A stretch of 14,972 bases of DNA. Origin: Candidatus Heimdallarchaeota archaeon LC_2. GTDB taxonomy: Archaea; Asgardarchaeota; Heimdallarchaeia; Heimdallarchaeales; Kariarchaeaceae. Numbering within the stretch: position 1 is the stretch's first letter; each line of letters opens with the position of its first letter. The position numbers were made by a program, and so were the translations under genes. The stretch is taken from positions 1 through 14,972 of the forward strand of contig MDVR01000101.1 of assembly GCA_001940725.1 (NCBI GenBank). Direction: 5' to 3'. Positions 1-6,770 of the stretch are shown here, piece by piece. The notes under the pieces were generated by a model that saw nothing but the letters and a program-made list of their open reading frames with translations, was not told the DNA's origin and did no database searches.

Positions 1-149
1 GATTGTTGGTCCTACTGGGGGAGATTAATCATTCCATTTTTTGCTAATTTGGATTTCATATTAATAATAAATTAGAACCAGTTGTGGACCAACTGACAAA
101 GCCAAGACGATTCAAGAAGTCGTTTTTGCTGCTTATACTGATACAATAC
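1..149. repeat. 149-bp perfect direct repeat, copy 1
   Basis: Bases 1-149 are identical to 305-453, giving a period of 304 bp. The unit begins with the last codons of a short ORF ending in GPTGGD-stop (stop at 26-28 in this copy), continues through about 60 bp of non-coding sequence, and ends inside CoxL coding sequence. At 149/150 this copy leaves CoxL sequence and enters a histone-deacetylase-like reading frame. The second copy continues correctly into CoxL. Copy 1 is therefore the broken copy. It starts at the first base of the window, so its left end cannot be seen. Confidence 0.95.
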
Positions 150-254
150 AAACCTGATGCGATATTGGTATCATTAGGACTCGATGCATTAGAAGATGAT
201 CCTTATGGTGTCCTTTCAATGACCCCTGATGGTTATTTTGAAATAGGGAAAAGA
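150..254 (+). pseudogene. Histone deacetylase / acetoin-utilization family hydrolase fragment
   Basis: The first ~35 residues of the frame 150-332 match the conserved segment near the C-terminal part of the histone deacetylase / AcuC / HDLP fold, which usually reads like PDxxLVSAGFDAxxxDPLGxLxLTxxGY. Here PDAILVSLGLDAL, then DDPYG and SMTPDGY, are visible. Both the ~200 residues that precede this in an intact enzyme and the downstream GGY active-site segment are absent. The 5' side joins repeat sequence derived from coxL at 149/150 and the 3' side runs into an unrelated methyltransferase-like motif. The frame can be read back to a GTG at 84, but that upstream part is out-of-frame CoxL sequence and is not real HDAC coding. 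Fragment identity is fairly secure; whether it exists in the genome in this form is not. Confidence 0.6.
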
Positions 255-332
255 ATTGGGGAGGCAGGTACTGGAAGTGGGGCACTAACCTCATACCTAT
301 CCCAGATTGTTGGTCCTACTGGGGGAGATTAA
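255..332 (+). pseudogene. TrmI-like (tRNA m1A58 methyltransferase) motif-I fragment
   Basis: In the same frame as the HDAC fragment, residues encoded at 255-329 read I-GEAGTGSGALT, then a hydrophobic helix, then VGPTGG and a TAA stop. This is the S-adenosylmethionine-binding motif I of the TrmI/GCD14 family, where the usual form is VIEAGTGSGALT...A..VGP.GKV. HDAC proteins do not have this motif, so the ORF looks like a fusion of two unrelated fragments with a junction near 250-260. Past the stop, other frames carry weak, frameshifted resemblance (ANLDF, NNKLE) to the following methyltransferase segment, which I do not trust. Only the motif is present; no functional methyltransferase is encoded. 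Confidence 0.5.
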
Positions 333-453
333 TCATTCCATTTTTTGCTAATTTGGATTTCATATTAATAATAAATTAGAACCAGTTGTGGACCAACTGA
401 CAAAGCCAAGACGATTCAAGAAGTCGTTTTTGCTGCTTATACTGATACAATAC
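305..453. repeat. 149-bp perfect direct repeat, copy 2
   Basis: This is identical to bases 1-149. Here the right end flows without interruption into the coxL reading frame (cct ggt gtt gaa at 454 onward), and the left end flows from the TrmI-like fragment. The 304-bp unit 150-453 therefore looks like one full tandem period followed by unique coxL sequence. Confidence 0.95.
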
Positions 454-971
454 CTGGTGTTGAACATGGTTTTGAAACCGTAACATACTATGATCCGCCG
501 AATCTAACTTTTCCATTCGGATCTTACATTTGTGTCGTTGATATTGATAAAGGGACTGGAGAGATAAAGGTTAGAAGATTCATGGCAGTTGATGATTGTG
601 GAAATATTATTAACCCAATGATCGTCGAAGGTCAAATTCATGGAGGTTTAACTATGGGTCTTGCTCCGGCTTTATTTGAAGAATTAGTTTATGATGATGC
701 AGGTAATATATTAACTGGGTCATTTGGAGATTATTTAGTACCCACTGCAGTTGAAAGCCCTCATTGGGAGACTGATAAAACCACTACTCCCTCTCCTCAT
801 CATCCAATTGGTGCTAAAGGAATTGGAGAGTCTGCTACCGTTGGAGCTCCACCGGCCATTGCAAACGCAGTGGTAGATGCACTATCTCATCTAGGAGTCA
901 CACATATAGATATTCCAATTACACCAAACAAAGTATGGAGTATCTTAAAAGAAAAAGGTGTAGTTGAATAA
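375..971 (+). pseudogene. coxL: CO dehydrogenase large subunit (CoxL), C-terminal fragment
   Basis: The open frame of 198 codons encodes the C-terminal quarter of the molybdopterin-binding large subunit of aerobic CO dehydrogenase / xanthine-oxidase-family hydroxylases (usually about 770-800 residues). Visible motifs in order are AYTDTIPG, TYYDPPN, VAVVEVD-like ICVVDID, MAVDDCGNIINP, VEGQIHGG, the segment PTAVESPHWETD and TPSPHHPIGAKGIGES. The Glu in GIGES corresponds to the catalytic Glu near the Mo in this family. The frame is closed upstream by TAA at 372-374, with no good start codon before ATG 582, so about 600 N-terminal residues, including the active-site loop that separates form I from form II, are absent. 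The PTAVE...WETD and SPHHPIGAKG spellings resemble form I CODH. It precedes coxG by 128 bp. It could be a true truncation or an intact coxL cut by a misassembly at its 5' side. Confidence 0.85.
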
Positions 972-979
972 TTTTGGAT

Positions 980-1030
980 GTAATCTTGATTTCTTCTTCA
1001 GAATTATGAGAAGGTAGAAGTCCAGATTAC
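980..1030 (+). promoter_or_regulatory. Imperfect hairpin between coxL and coxG
   Basis: The arms gtaatct (980-986) and agattac (1024-1030) are perfectly complementary. Inside them, cttct (993-997) pairs with agaag (1016-1020), giving a two-part stem with an internal loop. It lies 9 bases after the coxL stop and is followed by a pyrimidine-rich stretch (tattcaacttttcct). It could be a terminator or a processing or stabilising element that sets different mRNA levels for the enzyme subunit and its maturation genes. Confidence 0.4.
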
Positions 1031-1099
1031 TTGCCTATTCAACTTTTCCTAACTGATTAATTTAAGAATAACAGGAAATTAATTCGAGGTGTTAAAAAT

Positions 1100-1720
1100 A
1101 TGGATGTAACTATAAATGAAAAATTTCAAGTAGAAGAGCCAATAGAAAAAGTTTGGAATTTTTTTATCAATCCTCATAAAATGGTTGTATGTATGCCTGG
1201 AGCTGCATTAACTGAGGAAATAGATGAAAGAAATTTTAAAGGAAATATTAGTATAAAAATTGGTCCAATTTTAACAAAATATGATGGACTGGCAACAATT
1301 GAGGAACAGGACCCAGTTGCAAAAAAATTAAAACTAGTAGGAAATGGTATAGATTCAAAAGGACAGGGAAGTGCTTCAATGGTTTTAACAGGCGAACTGC
1401 GGGAACTAGATAATAAAACTACTGAAATAAAAACTAGCATGAAAGTCTCAATTACAGGGAAAATAGCTCAATTAGGATCAAGAATGATTAAAGCTGTTTC
1501 AAAAGAAATGTTTAATAAATTCAGAGCCAATTTGATCGAAAATCTGGAGAAATCCGAAGACGAGCAGTTAATTCAAACAGAATCCAAACCTATTGGTGCT
1601 ATGACATTAGTGCTCATAGTGACCCTGAAAGCGATCACAAGTCCGTTTGTAAGATTTTTCAAATGGATTACAAGGAGATCCTCTTCAAAATCAGACCATA
1701 AGCAAAATGTTTCTGGTTAA
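1100..1720 (+). CDS. coxG: CoxG-family SRPBCC protein (CO dehydrogenase membrane recruitment)
   Basis: This 206-residue protein has the COXG-type SRPBCC/START-like fold. The N-terminus reads FQVEEPIEKVWNFF followed by CMPGAAL; then come GNISIKIGPI, the Gly-rich segment GKGQGSAS-like DSKGQGSAS, and the long C-terminal helix GSRMIKAVSKEMFNKF (residues ~130-150). In Oligotropha CoxG anchors CO dehydrogenase to the cytoplasmic membrane. Consistent with that, residues ~166-192 form a hydrophobic, basic-flanked segment (GAMTLVLIVTLKAI, then FVRFFKWITRR) that could sit in or on the membrane. The ATG start is supported by a Shine-Dalgarno sequence gaggtg at 1086-1091, 8 bases upstream. It is the first gene of the co-directional maturation cluster, and the coxD start follows 8 bases after its stop. 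Family assignment is firm; the anchoring role is inferred. Confidence 0.9.
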   Translation: MDVTINEKFQVEEPIEKVWNFFINPHKMVVCMPGAALTEEIDERNFKGNISIKIGPILTKYDGLATIEEQDPVAKKLKLVGNGIDSKGQGSASMVLTGELRELDNKTTEIKTSMKVSITGKIAQLGSRMIKAVSKEMFNKFRANLIENLEKSEDEQLIQTESKPIGAMTLVLIVTLKAITSPFVRFFKWITRRSSSKSDHKQNVSG

Positions 1721-1728
1721 TTATTTCT

Positions 1729-2652
1729 TTGCGAAATCATGAGGATAGTAAATTGTACTCAAATGGAACTAAAAATACTGATATTTTGAACCTTAAGCAA
1801 GGATTTGAAGAACTAAATTATATCACGGATGAAGGATTAGTTACAAGTATTTATCTACTAAGAAAACTCGGTCGACCATTGCTATTAGAGGGGAATGCGG
1901 GAGTTGGGAAAACAGAAGTTGCTAAATCGTTAGCATCTTTGTTAAACGTGGATTTGATAAGGTTACAGTGTTATGAAGGTCTGGATATCAACTCATCAAT
2001 CTATGAATGGAATTACCAAAAACAGTTATTAGCAATTAAAATGCAGGAAGGTGAAAATATATCTATTGAAGAGAAAGAGAAGCATATTTTCAGCCATGAT
2101 TTCATATTAGAAAGACCCTTGCTCAAATCAATTCAATACTCAAATTCATCTCCTGTATTGCTTATAGATGAGATTGATAGAGCTGACGAAGAATTTGAAG
2201 CTTTATTACTTGAATTACTATCCGATTTTCAAATAAGTATCCCTGAAATGGGGACAATAAAAGCAAAATACCGACCTTTAGTGATACTAACGTCAAATAG
2301 AACTAGAGAACTAAGTGACGCTCTAAAAAGGCGATGTCTTTATCATTGGATAGATTATCCAGATATGGATAAAGAAATCAAAATTGTTAACAAAAAAATC
2401 CCTAACTTGAAATTAGATTTAGCCACACAAGTTGTACGTTTTATTCAATTACTTCGATCCATCGAATTTTCTAAAACTCCTGGGGTTGCTGAAACGCTAG
2501 ATTGGGCTTCTGCATTACTTGTTTTGGACATAGATCAGTTGGATAAATATAATGTTGAATTAACAGTTGGTTCCATTTTAAAATCAGTTGAAGATATTAA
2601 AAAGTTAAAAGATGAAGGTATTGAGAATCTCATAGCGAAATCGATTTCATAG
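1729..2652 (+). CDS. coxD: CoxD-like MoxR-family AAA+ ATPase
   Basis: The 307-residue protein has Walker A GNAGVGKT (residues 55-62), Walker B VLLIDEID (about 143-150), sensor 1 in LVILTSN (Asn190), and an RR pair (201-202) as likely Arg finger. The MoxR-type insertion after Walker B (LLLELLSDFQISIPEMGT) is clear. MoxR ATPases act as chaperones with VWA partners; CoxD of Oligotropha is needed to assemble the [CuSMoO2] centre of CO dehydrogenase. The VWA partner coxE follows directly. No in-frame ATG is available near the N-terminus; I accept TTG at 1729, 8 bases after the coxG stop, although there is no clear Shine-Dalgarno sequence and TTG at 1753 is possible. The residues before about 20 are poorly conserved, so the start is the weakest part of this call. 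Confidence 0.9.
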   Translation: MRNHEDSKLYSNGTKNTDILNLKQGFEELNYITDEGLVTSIYLLRKLGRPLLLEGNAGVGKTEVAKSLASLLNVDLIRLQCYEGLDINSSIYEWNYQKQLLAIKMQEGENISIEEKEKHIFSHDFILERPLLKSIQYSNSSPVLLIDEIDRADEEFEALLLELLSDFQISIPEMGTIKAKYRPLVILTSNRTRELSDALKRRCLYHWIDYPDMDKEIKIVNKKIPNLKLDLATQVVRFIQLLRSIEFSKTPGVAETLDWASALLVLDIDQLDKYNVELTVGSILKSVEDIKKLKDEGIENLIAKSIS

Positions 2653-2677
2653 TAAACCTTCCTAATAGGGCTGTAAA

Positions 2678-3796
2678 ATGATAAATGAGTTAATTGAATC
2701 CATTGTCGCTTTTTGTGATTACTGTAGAAAGAATGGATTAAACATAGGTATTAAAGAGACATTAGATGCATTTGAGGTTGTAAAACTAGATTTATTTTAT
2801 GAAAAAGAAATATTCAAATGGAGCTTACGAACAGTCTTTTGCAATTCAAAAGAAGAATTCGATAAATTCGTTGGATTGTTTGAAAATTACTGGTTAAAGT
2901 CTGGGAAAATAATACAGAAGGTTGTAAATCAAAATAAATCCGTTCTTGAGATAAAAATAACTAACCAAATTCTGTCCATTTTACACAACCAAGATTCAGT
3001 TGTGGAGGATTCAACAGAGAAAGAGTCAAGCGCGAGCTCAGTTGAACTTCTTAGAAAAACTGATTTCACTAAGATTTCAATAATCGAGGAAGATAGGCTT
3101 ATTTATATTGCAGAACAATTATGGAAAAAAATGAGTCTTAGAATAACCCAAAGATATAGAAAATCAAATAGAAGAAAGCTAATTGATATTCGAAAAACAA
3201 TTAGGTATAATATTAGTAAAGGTGGGACACCAATTAATTTACAGTACAAGGCAAAGAAAAAGGTAAAACCTAAAATAACGATATTTCTTGATGTTAGTGG
3301 ATCTATGGATCGATATAGCTTCTTTCTACTTCGCTTTATTTTTATTCTACATAAATTTTTTCAAAAAATCACAACATTCATTTTCAGTACAAGATTAATG
3401 AATATAACCAATTTATTGAACAAACCTAAATTGTCTGAGGTTTTATTATTATTAGAAGACGAAGCAAATGTTTGGTCTAGTGGGACTACAATGGGTGACT
3501 GCTTTGAAGAATTTAATTACGAATATGGAAACAGGATCCTATCAGGTAGACCCGTGGTCATTGTTTTCAGTGATGGGCTAGAAACTGGTAATGTGGAGCA
3601 TTTATACAATCAATTATCAAAGATAAAATCTAAGGCAAAAAAGCTTATATGGGTAACTCCTCTTCTGGGTATGCAAGATTATCAACCTATTACTAAAGGC
3701 TTGACTGCAATTCTACCATTATTCGATGAATTCACATCAGCTCACAATGTTGATAGTCTGTTAAAATTGGAGAAGTATCTTACAGATGTTTTATGA
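2678..3796 (+). CDS. coxE: CoxE-like von Willebrand factor A domain protein
   Basis: The 372-residue protein begins with a helical CoxE N-terminal region (residues ~1-100), has a Ser/Glu-rich linker (~105-125), an Arg/Lys-rich stretch with RQRYRKSNRRK-like sequence (~158-168), and then a VWA domain. The MIDAS motif DVSGS is at 205-209, followed by the metal-ligand Thr in SSGTTMGD (~268-274) and Asp in FSDG (~299). The whole pattern TIFLDVSGSM, then SSGTTMGDCFEEF, then VVIVFSDG is characteristic of the CoxE family. It is the expected partner of the MoxR ATPase encoded 25 bases upstream; in Oligotropha CoxD, CoxE and CoxF act in active-site maturation. The stop codon overlaps the start of the next gene by 11 bases, so the two are probably translationally coupled. 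Confidence 0.92.
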   Translation: MINELIESIVAFCDYCRKNGLNIGIKETLDAFEVVKLDLFYEKEIFKWSLRTVFCNSKEEFDKFVGLFENYWLKSGKIIQKVVNQNKSVLEIKITNQILSILHNQDSVVEDSTEKESSASSVELLRKTDFTKISIIEEDRLIYIAEQLWKKMSLRITQRYRKSNRRKLIDIRKTIRYNISKGGTPINLQYKAKKKVKPKITIFLDVSGSMDRYSFFLLRFIFILHKFFQKITTFIFSTRLMNITNLLNKPKLSEVLLLLEDEANVWSSGTTMGDCFEEFNYEYGNRILSGRPVVIVFSDGLETGNVEHLYNQLSKIKSKAKKLIWVTPLLGMQDYQPITKGLTAILPLFDEFTSAHNVDSLLKLEKYLTDVL

Positions 3797-4772
3797 GTTC
3801 ATTGATCAAGTTATTGATCTTAGGAATAAAAATGAATCATACGCTATTGCTATCGTTACAGGACACAAGCCTCCTATATCTGGTAAACGAGGAGATAAGG
3901 CAATAATATTTGAAGATGGACGAATTCTTGGTTGGATCGGTGGTGGCTGTACTCAGTCAGTTGTAAAACAAGAAGCAAAAAAAGCCTTAAAAGAAGGAAA
4001 ATCGAGAGTTGTTAGAATTACTCCAAACAAAACCTCAGAACCAATGTTCGGTGTTATTGAATACAATATGACCTGTCATAGTGGAGGAGATATAGAAGTG
4101 TATATTGAGCCAGTACTACCCCAACCCCAATTAATCATTATGGGCAAATCATTAGTTGCCCAAACATTAGCTAAATTAGGTAAAATTCTAAATTATACCA
4201 TTATTATAATCGCTACTGATACCCATGCTGATTTGTTCCCTAACGCAGATCACACCTATAATTTACTTGATTTTAATTTGGAAAATTTACCCGATGCCTC
4301 CTATAAGTTTGTTATTGTGGCAACACAAGGAGATCGGGATGAAGAATCCTTAGAAAAAATATTACAGATGGAATCATCCTATATTGCATTTGTAGCAAGC
4401 AGAAAAAAAGTAACAGAGGTATTTAATTATCTGAAATCAACTGGAATCGAAGATTCAGTAATCAACCAAATAAAGGTTCCAGCAGGGATTGATATAAACG
4501 CTAAACATCCAAAAGAAGTTGCTGTCAGTATTCTTGCTGAAATTATTTCAAAATTGCATAGTGGTCTCGATCCCATAATTAATTCTGGGATTGAAAACAA
4601 AACTGTTCTTGATCATACGAATGATGAAAAAGCCTTGTGTCCAATTTGTGATATGATGGTGGACAAAGAAATATCAATTATGATAGAATATAAGAATCAG
4701 AAACTATATTTTTGCTGTAAGGGATGTGAAAAATCTTTCTTGAAAGAACCAGAAGCTTACTTAATCCAATAA
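3786..4772 (+). CDS. CoxF/XdhC-family maturation protein with C-terminal YHS metal-binding domain
   Basis: The 328-residue protein has three parts. Residues ~10-110 form the XdhC/CoxI N-terminal domain with GWIGGGC (about 57-63) and the segment MTCHSGGDIEVYIEP. Residues ~115-265 form the XdhC Rossmann domain (LIIMGKS, VIVATQGD, AFVASRKK, VPAGIDI). Residues ~284-328 are a YHS/TRASH-like domain with CPIC (Cys285, Cys288), then YFCC and Cys314 in KGCEKSF. XdhC proteins bind or deliver molybdenum cofactor to hydroxylases; CoxF is the form found in cox clusters. The added Cys cluster suggests metal or sulfur handling, perhaps for the Cu-S-Mo site of form I CO dehydrogenase, but this is inference. 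The ATG overlaps the coxE stop by 11 bases; a ggag at 3769-3772 is a rather distant ribosome site. The domain calls are firm, the role is not. Confidence 0.88.
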   Translation: MFYEFIDQVIDLRNKNESYAIAIVTGHKPPISGKRGDKAIIFEDGRILGWIGGGCTQSVVKQEAKKALKEGKSRVVRITPNKTSEPMFGVIEYNMTCHSGGDIEVYIEPVLPQPQLIIMGKSLVAQTLAKLGKILNYTIIIIATDTHADLFPNADHTYNLLDFNLENLPDASYKFVIVATQGDRDEESLEKILQMESSYIAFVASRKKVTEVFNYLKSTGIEDSVINQIKVPAGIDINAKHPKEVAVSILAEIISKLHSGLDPIINSGIENKTVLDHTNDEKALCPICDMMVDKEISIMIEYKNQKLYFCCKGCEKSFLKEPEAYLIQ

Positions 4773-4828
4773 GATTAAGAAAGATTTTCAAGTTTATTAA
4801 TGTAAATGGAAAGTAAGGGACAGTTAAT

Positions 4829-5437
4829 ATGATATCAGCTTTGTTATTGGCAGCAGGTGAATCAAGAAGAATGGGGGATTCAAATAAACTAACATTAACC
4901 TTGGGGACGAAATTATTAATAGAAAAGACAACTGAAACTTTGATTGATTCTGATGCGAGTGAAATAATTGTTGTCATCGGTCATGAGGAAGATAAAATAT
5001 CTAAGATTTTAGAAAAATATACTACTTTGAAAATTATCGTGAATAAAAATTATAGAAAGGGGATGACCACATCAATTCAACATGGAATTAAATTCACTAG
5101 CAAGAATTCAACAGGTTACATGATATGCCTTGCTGACATGCCTCTAATTGAAACAGAAGAAATTAATGTATTAATTCAAAGTTTTCAAAGTTCAGTAACA
5201 AAAAATCCAAAAACCATCATGATACCAGTCTTTAACAAGAAATCAGGTAATCCAGTCATATTTTCGGCACAATATAGAGATGAGATATTGGCTCATAAAG
5301 AATTAAATGGTTGTAAAGGTATCGTAAAGCGGAACAATCTACATGTGAAAAGGGTTAATATGAAAACAAACCACTTCATTGTTGATATTGATACTATGGA
5401 GGAATATCGTGACATTTTATCTAAGAATTCACCCTAG
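4829..5437 (+). CDS. mocA: MocA-like molybdenum cofactor cytidylyltransferase
   Basis: The 202-residue protein is an NTP-transferase of the MobA/MocA type. The nucleotide-binding loop LLAAGESRRMG is at residues 6-16, with a conserved Lys shortly after (NKL). VVIGHEEDKI follows and the metal-binding segment reads CLADMPLI (about residues 104-111), where MocA enzymes usually have GDMP. The later GNPVIF matches the family GxPv.f motif. MocA joins CTP to Mo-molybdopterin to give the cytosine dinucleotide (MCD), the cofactor form used by CO dehydrogenase and related hydroxylases. Its place between two XdhC genes fits that job. Shine-Dalgarno-like aaggga at 4815-4820 is 8 bases before the ATG. IspD or other nucleotidyltransferases are less likely given the neighbours. 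Confidence 0.88.
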   Translation: MISALLLAAGESRRMGDSNKLTLTLGTKLLIEKTTETLIDSDASEIIVVIGHEEDKISKILEKYTTLKIIVNKNYRKGMTTSIQHGIKFTSKNSTGYMICLADMPLIETEEINVLIQSFQSSVTKNPKTIMIPVFNKKSGNPVIFSAQYRDEILAHKELNGCKGIVKRNNLHVKRVNMKTNHFIVDIDTMEEYRDILSKNSP

Positions 5438-5485
5438 AAGAAACGTTTTTATTTTCCATACAATGTAAAAGAATTGGATTAGAAT

Positions 5486-6304
5486 ATGTCAAAAGAATTT
5501 CTAAATAAACTTGCTGAGATGGGAGAAAGTAAGGAACCTTTTGTGTTGGCGACTGTAATAGATACCGAGGGATCCTCCTCCGCTAAACCCGGTTCAAAGG
5601 CGATTTTCGATAAAAACGGTAAGAGAGTAACTGGGTGGGTTGGTGGTGGTTGTGCCGAAAGTGAAACGAGTCATGAGTCGATCAATGCTATATTAGATGG
5701 AAAACCGAGAATAATTGACATAGATTTAGATGATGAAGTATTAGGTGCTGGAATGCCTTGCGGAGGCAGTATGCGTGTGTATGTCGAACCCTATCTAGTA
5801 AAATCCGAATTATTAATCATTGGGCATGGACGAATTACAGAGGTTTTATCAGAGCTTGGATCCTTATTAAACTTTACAGTTACCATTAATGACCCAATTG
5901 CAAATAAAGAATCGTTTCCAAATGCGGATAATATAATTAACAAGAATTATGAAGATCTGGATATTGGTAGGCAAACCTATGTTATTGTTGCGACACAACA
6001 CAAGGGTGACCATTTTTCTCTGAAAGAAGCTCTGAAAAGCGAATCTCCATATGTAGCGCTCATTGCTAGTAAAAAGCGTACACAAATTACCTTTCAATAT
6101 TTGCTTGACACTGGTGTACCCGAAGAATCAATAAAAAGGGTACGAGCACCTGCAGGATTAGATTTGGGTGGATCAACACCTGAGCTAGTAGCCCTAAGTA
6201 TCATAAGTGAAATTGTTAGCATAGAAAATGGAGGTACAGCCAAACCATTGATGGAAGTCAAAGGTACAAAACTCCAAAGCCCTGTTAGCACAAAATCAGA
6301 TTGA
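5486..6304 (+). CDS. xdhC: XdhC-family molybdenum cofactor maturation protein (second copy, no YHS)
   Basis: The 272-residue protein has the XdhC/CoxI N-terminal domain with ATVIDTEGSSSAKPGSKA, then GWVGGGC (about residues 52-58), the Cys motif GMPCGGSMRVYVEP (about 92-105), a Rossmann domain with LLIIGHGR, VIVATQHKGD and ALIASKKR, and the family signature VRAPAGLDLGG near the end. Unlike the copy at 3786, it lacks the C-terminal YHS domain and keeps the canonical GxxCGG motif. XdhC proteins bind molybdenum cofactor, support its sulfuration and insert it into the apo-hydroxylase. It is the last gene of the tightly packed cluster. The ATG is preceded by only a weak ggat, and 48 bases separate it from mocA. 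In cox nomenclature this may correspond to CoxI. Confidence 0.9.
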   Translation: MSKEFLNKLAEMGESKEPFVLATVIDTEGSSSAKPGSKAIFDKNGKRVTGWVGGGCAESETSHESINAILDGKPRIIDIDLDDEVLGAGMPCGGSMRVYVEPYLVKSELLIIGHGRITEVLSELGSLLNFTVTINDPIANKESFPNADNIINKNYEDLDIGRQTYVIVATQHKGDHFSLKEALKSESPYVALIASKKRTQITFQYLLDTGVPEESIKRVRAPAGLDLGGSTPELVALSIISEIVSIENGGTAKPLMEVKGTKLQSPVSTKSD

Positions 6305-6318
6305 ACAAATTGATTAAA

Positions 6319-6330
6319 GCAAGATCTTGC
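6319..6330. promoter_or_regulatory. 12-bp perfect palindrome after the maturation cluster
   Basis: The sequence gcaagatcttgc is a perfect palindrome 14 bases past the xdhC stop, followed by aacattttt. The half gcaagat recurs at 6441-6447 upstream of the tusA promoter. With no loop it is more like an operator than a classical hairpin, though the following T-run could help termination. Confidence 0.3.
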
Positions 6331-6472
6331 AACATTTTTCCAATAAAAAAAAGTAATGCGGTCAATAATACAAACTTTTGGTGAAATTTAATGAACGGGT
6401 CTAATATTGTATATTAAATATAAATTTCAGTAGTATTTTTGCAAGATAAAATTTTAAGAAACTGGAAATACA

Positions 6473-6479
6473 TATAAAT
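6473..6479 (+). promoter_or_regulatory. TATA box for a leaderless tusA transcript
   Basis: The box tataaat within catataaatt lies about 25 bases before the ATG at 6500. No Shine-Dalgarno sequence is present between them, so transcription probably starts at or next to the start codon, as is common in archaea. It separates tusA from the cox-type cluster transcriptionally. Confidence 0.65.
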
Positions 6480-6499
6480 TAACAAAAACAAGTAATCTT

Positions 6500-6736
6500 A
6501 TGTCTGTAGAATTCTCATTAAGTGTTGATGCTAGAAAAATGAACTGTCCATTACCAATTTTGAAAATGAAAAGAGCGATTGATACTCTTGAAATTGGCCA
6601 AAATTTAGAATTAATCGCAACAGACCCAGGTTCAGTTGCAGATGTTAATGCATGGTGCAGACAAACTAAACATGAGCTTCTTAGTGAAAAGCAAGAAGGA
6701 ATTGAATATTTCTTTTACGTAAAGAAGACACACTAA
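6500..6736 (+). CDS. TusA/SirA-family sulfur carrier protein
   Basis: The 78-residue protein matches the TusA (SirA/YedF) family across its whole length: the active-site motif CPLP lies at residues ~15-18 (NCPLPILKMKRAI), followed by ATDPGSVADVNAWC and a C-terminal beta strand ending FYVKK. The Cys carries sulfur as a persulfide and hands it to biosynthetic enzymes. Molybdenum hydroxylases need a terminal sulfido ligand on Mo, and TusA proteins take part in Moco-related sulfur transfer in bacteria, so its location just after two XdhC genes and mocA suggests a sulfur-donor role. That link is inferred; TusA relatives also serve tRNA thiolation and sulfur oxidation. It has its own promoter and is probably leaderless. 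Confidence 0.9.
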   Translation: MSVEFSLSVDARKMNCPLPILKMKRAIDTLEIGQNLELIATDPGSVADVNAWCRQTKHELLSEKQEGIEYFFYVKKTH

Positions 6737-6770
6737 ATCAAAGATTACGATCACCCAATCAAACACTAAA

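Noticed and set aside
84..149. N-terminal part of a possible protein starting at GTG 84
   Set aside because: This part is CoxL sequence read in the wrong frame (identical to the coxL coding stretch at 388-453); only the portion from 150 onward resembles HDAC.
1..453. 149-bp repeats as ends of an insertion sequence or att sites
   Set aside because: The repeats are direct, contain coding sequence of coxL, and enclose only 155 bp with no transposase or integrase; a tandem duplication or assembly artefact explains them better.
1174..1440. - strand open frame inside coxG
   Set aside because: It is antisense to a well-supported family protein, and its translation is low-complexity hydrophobic/Ser sequence with no motifs.
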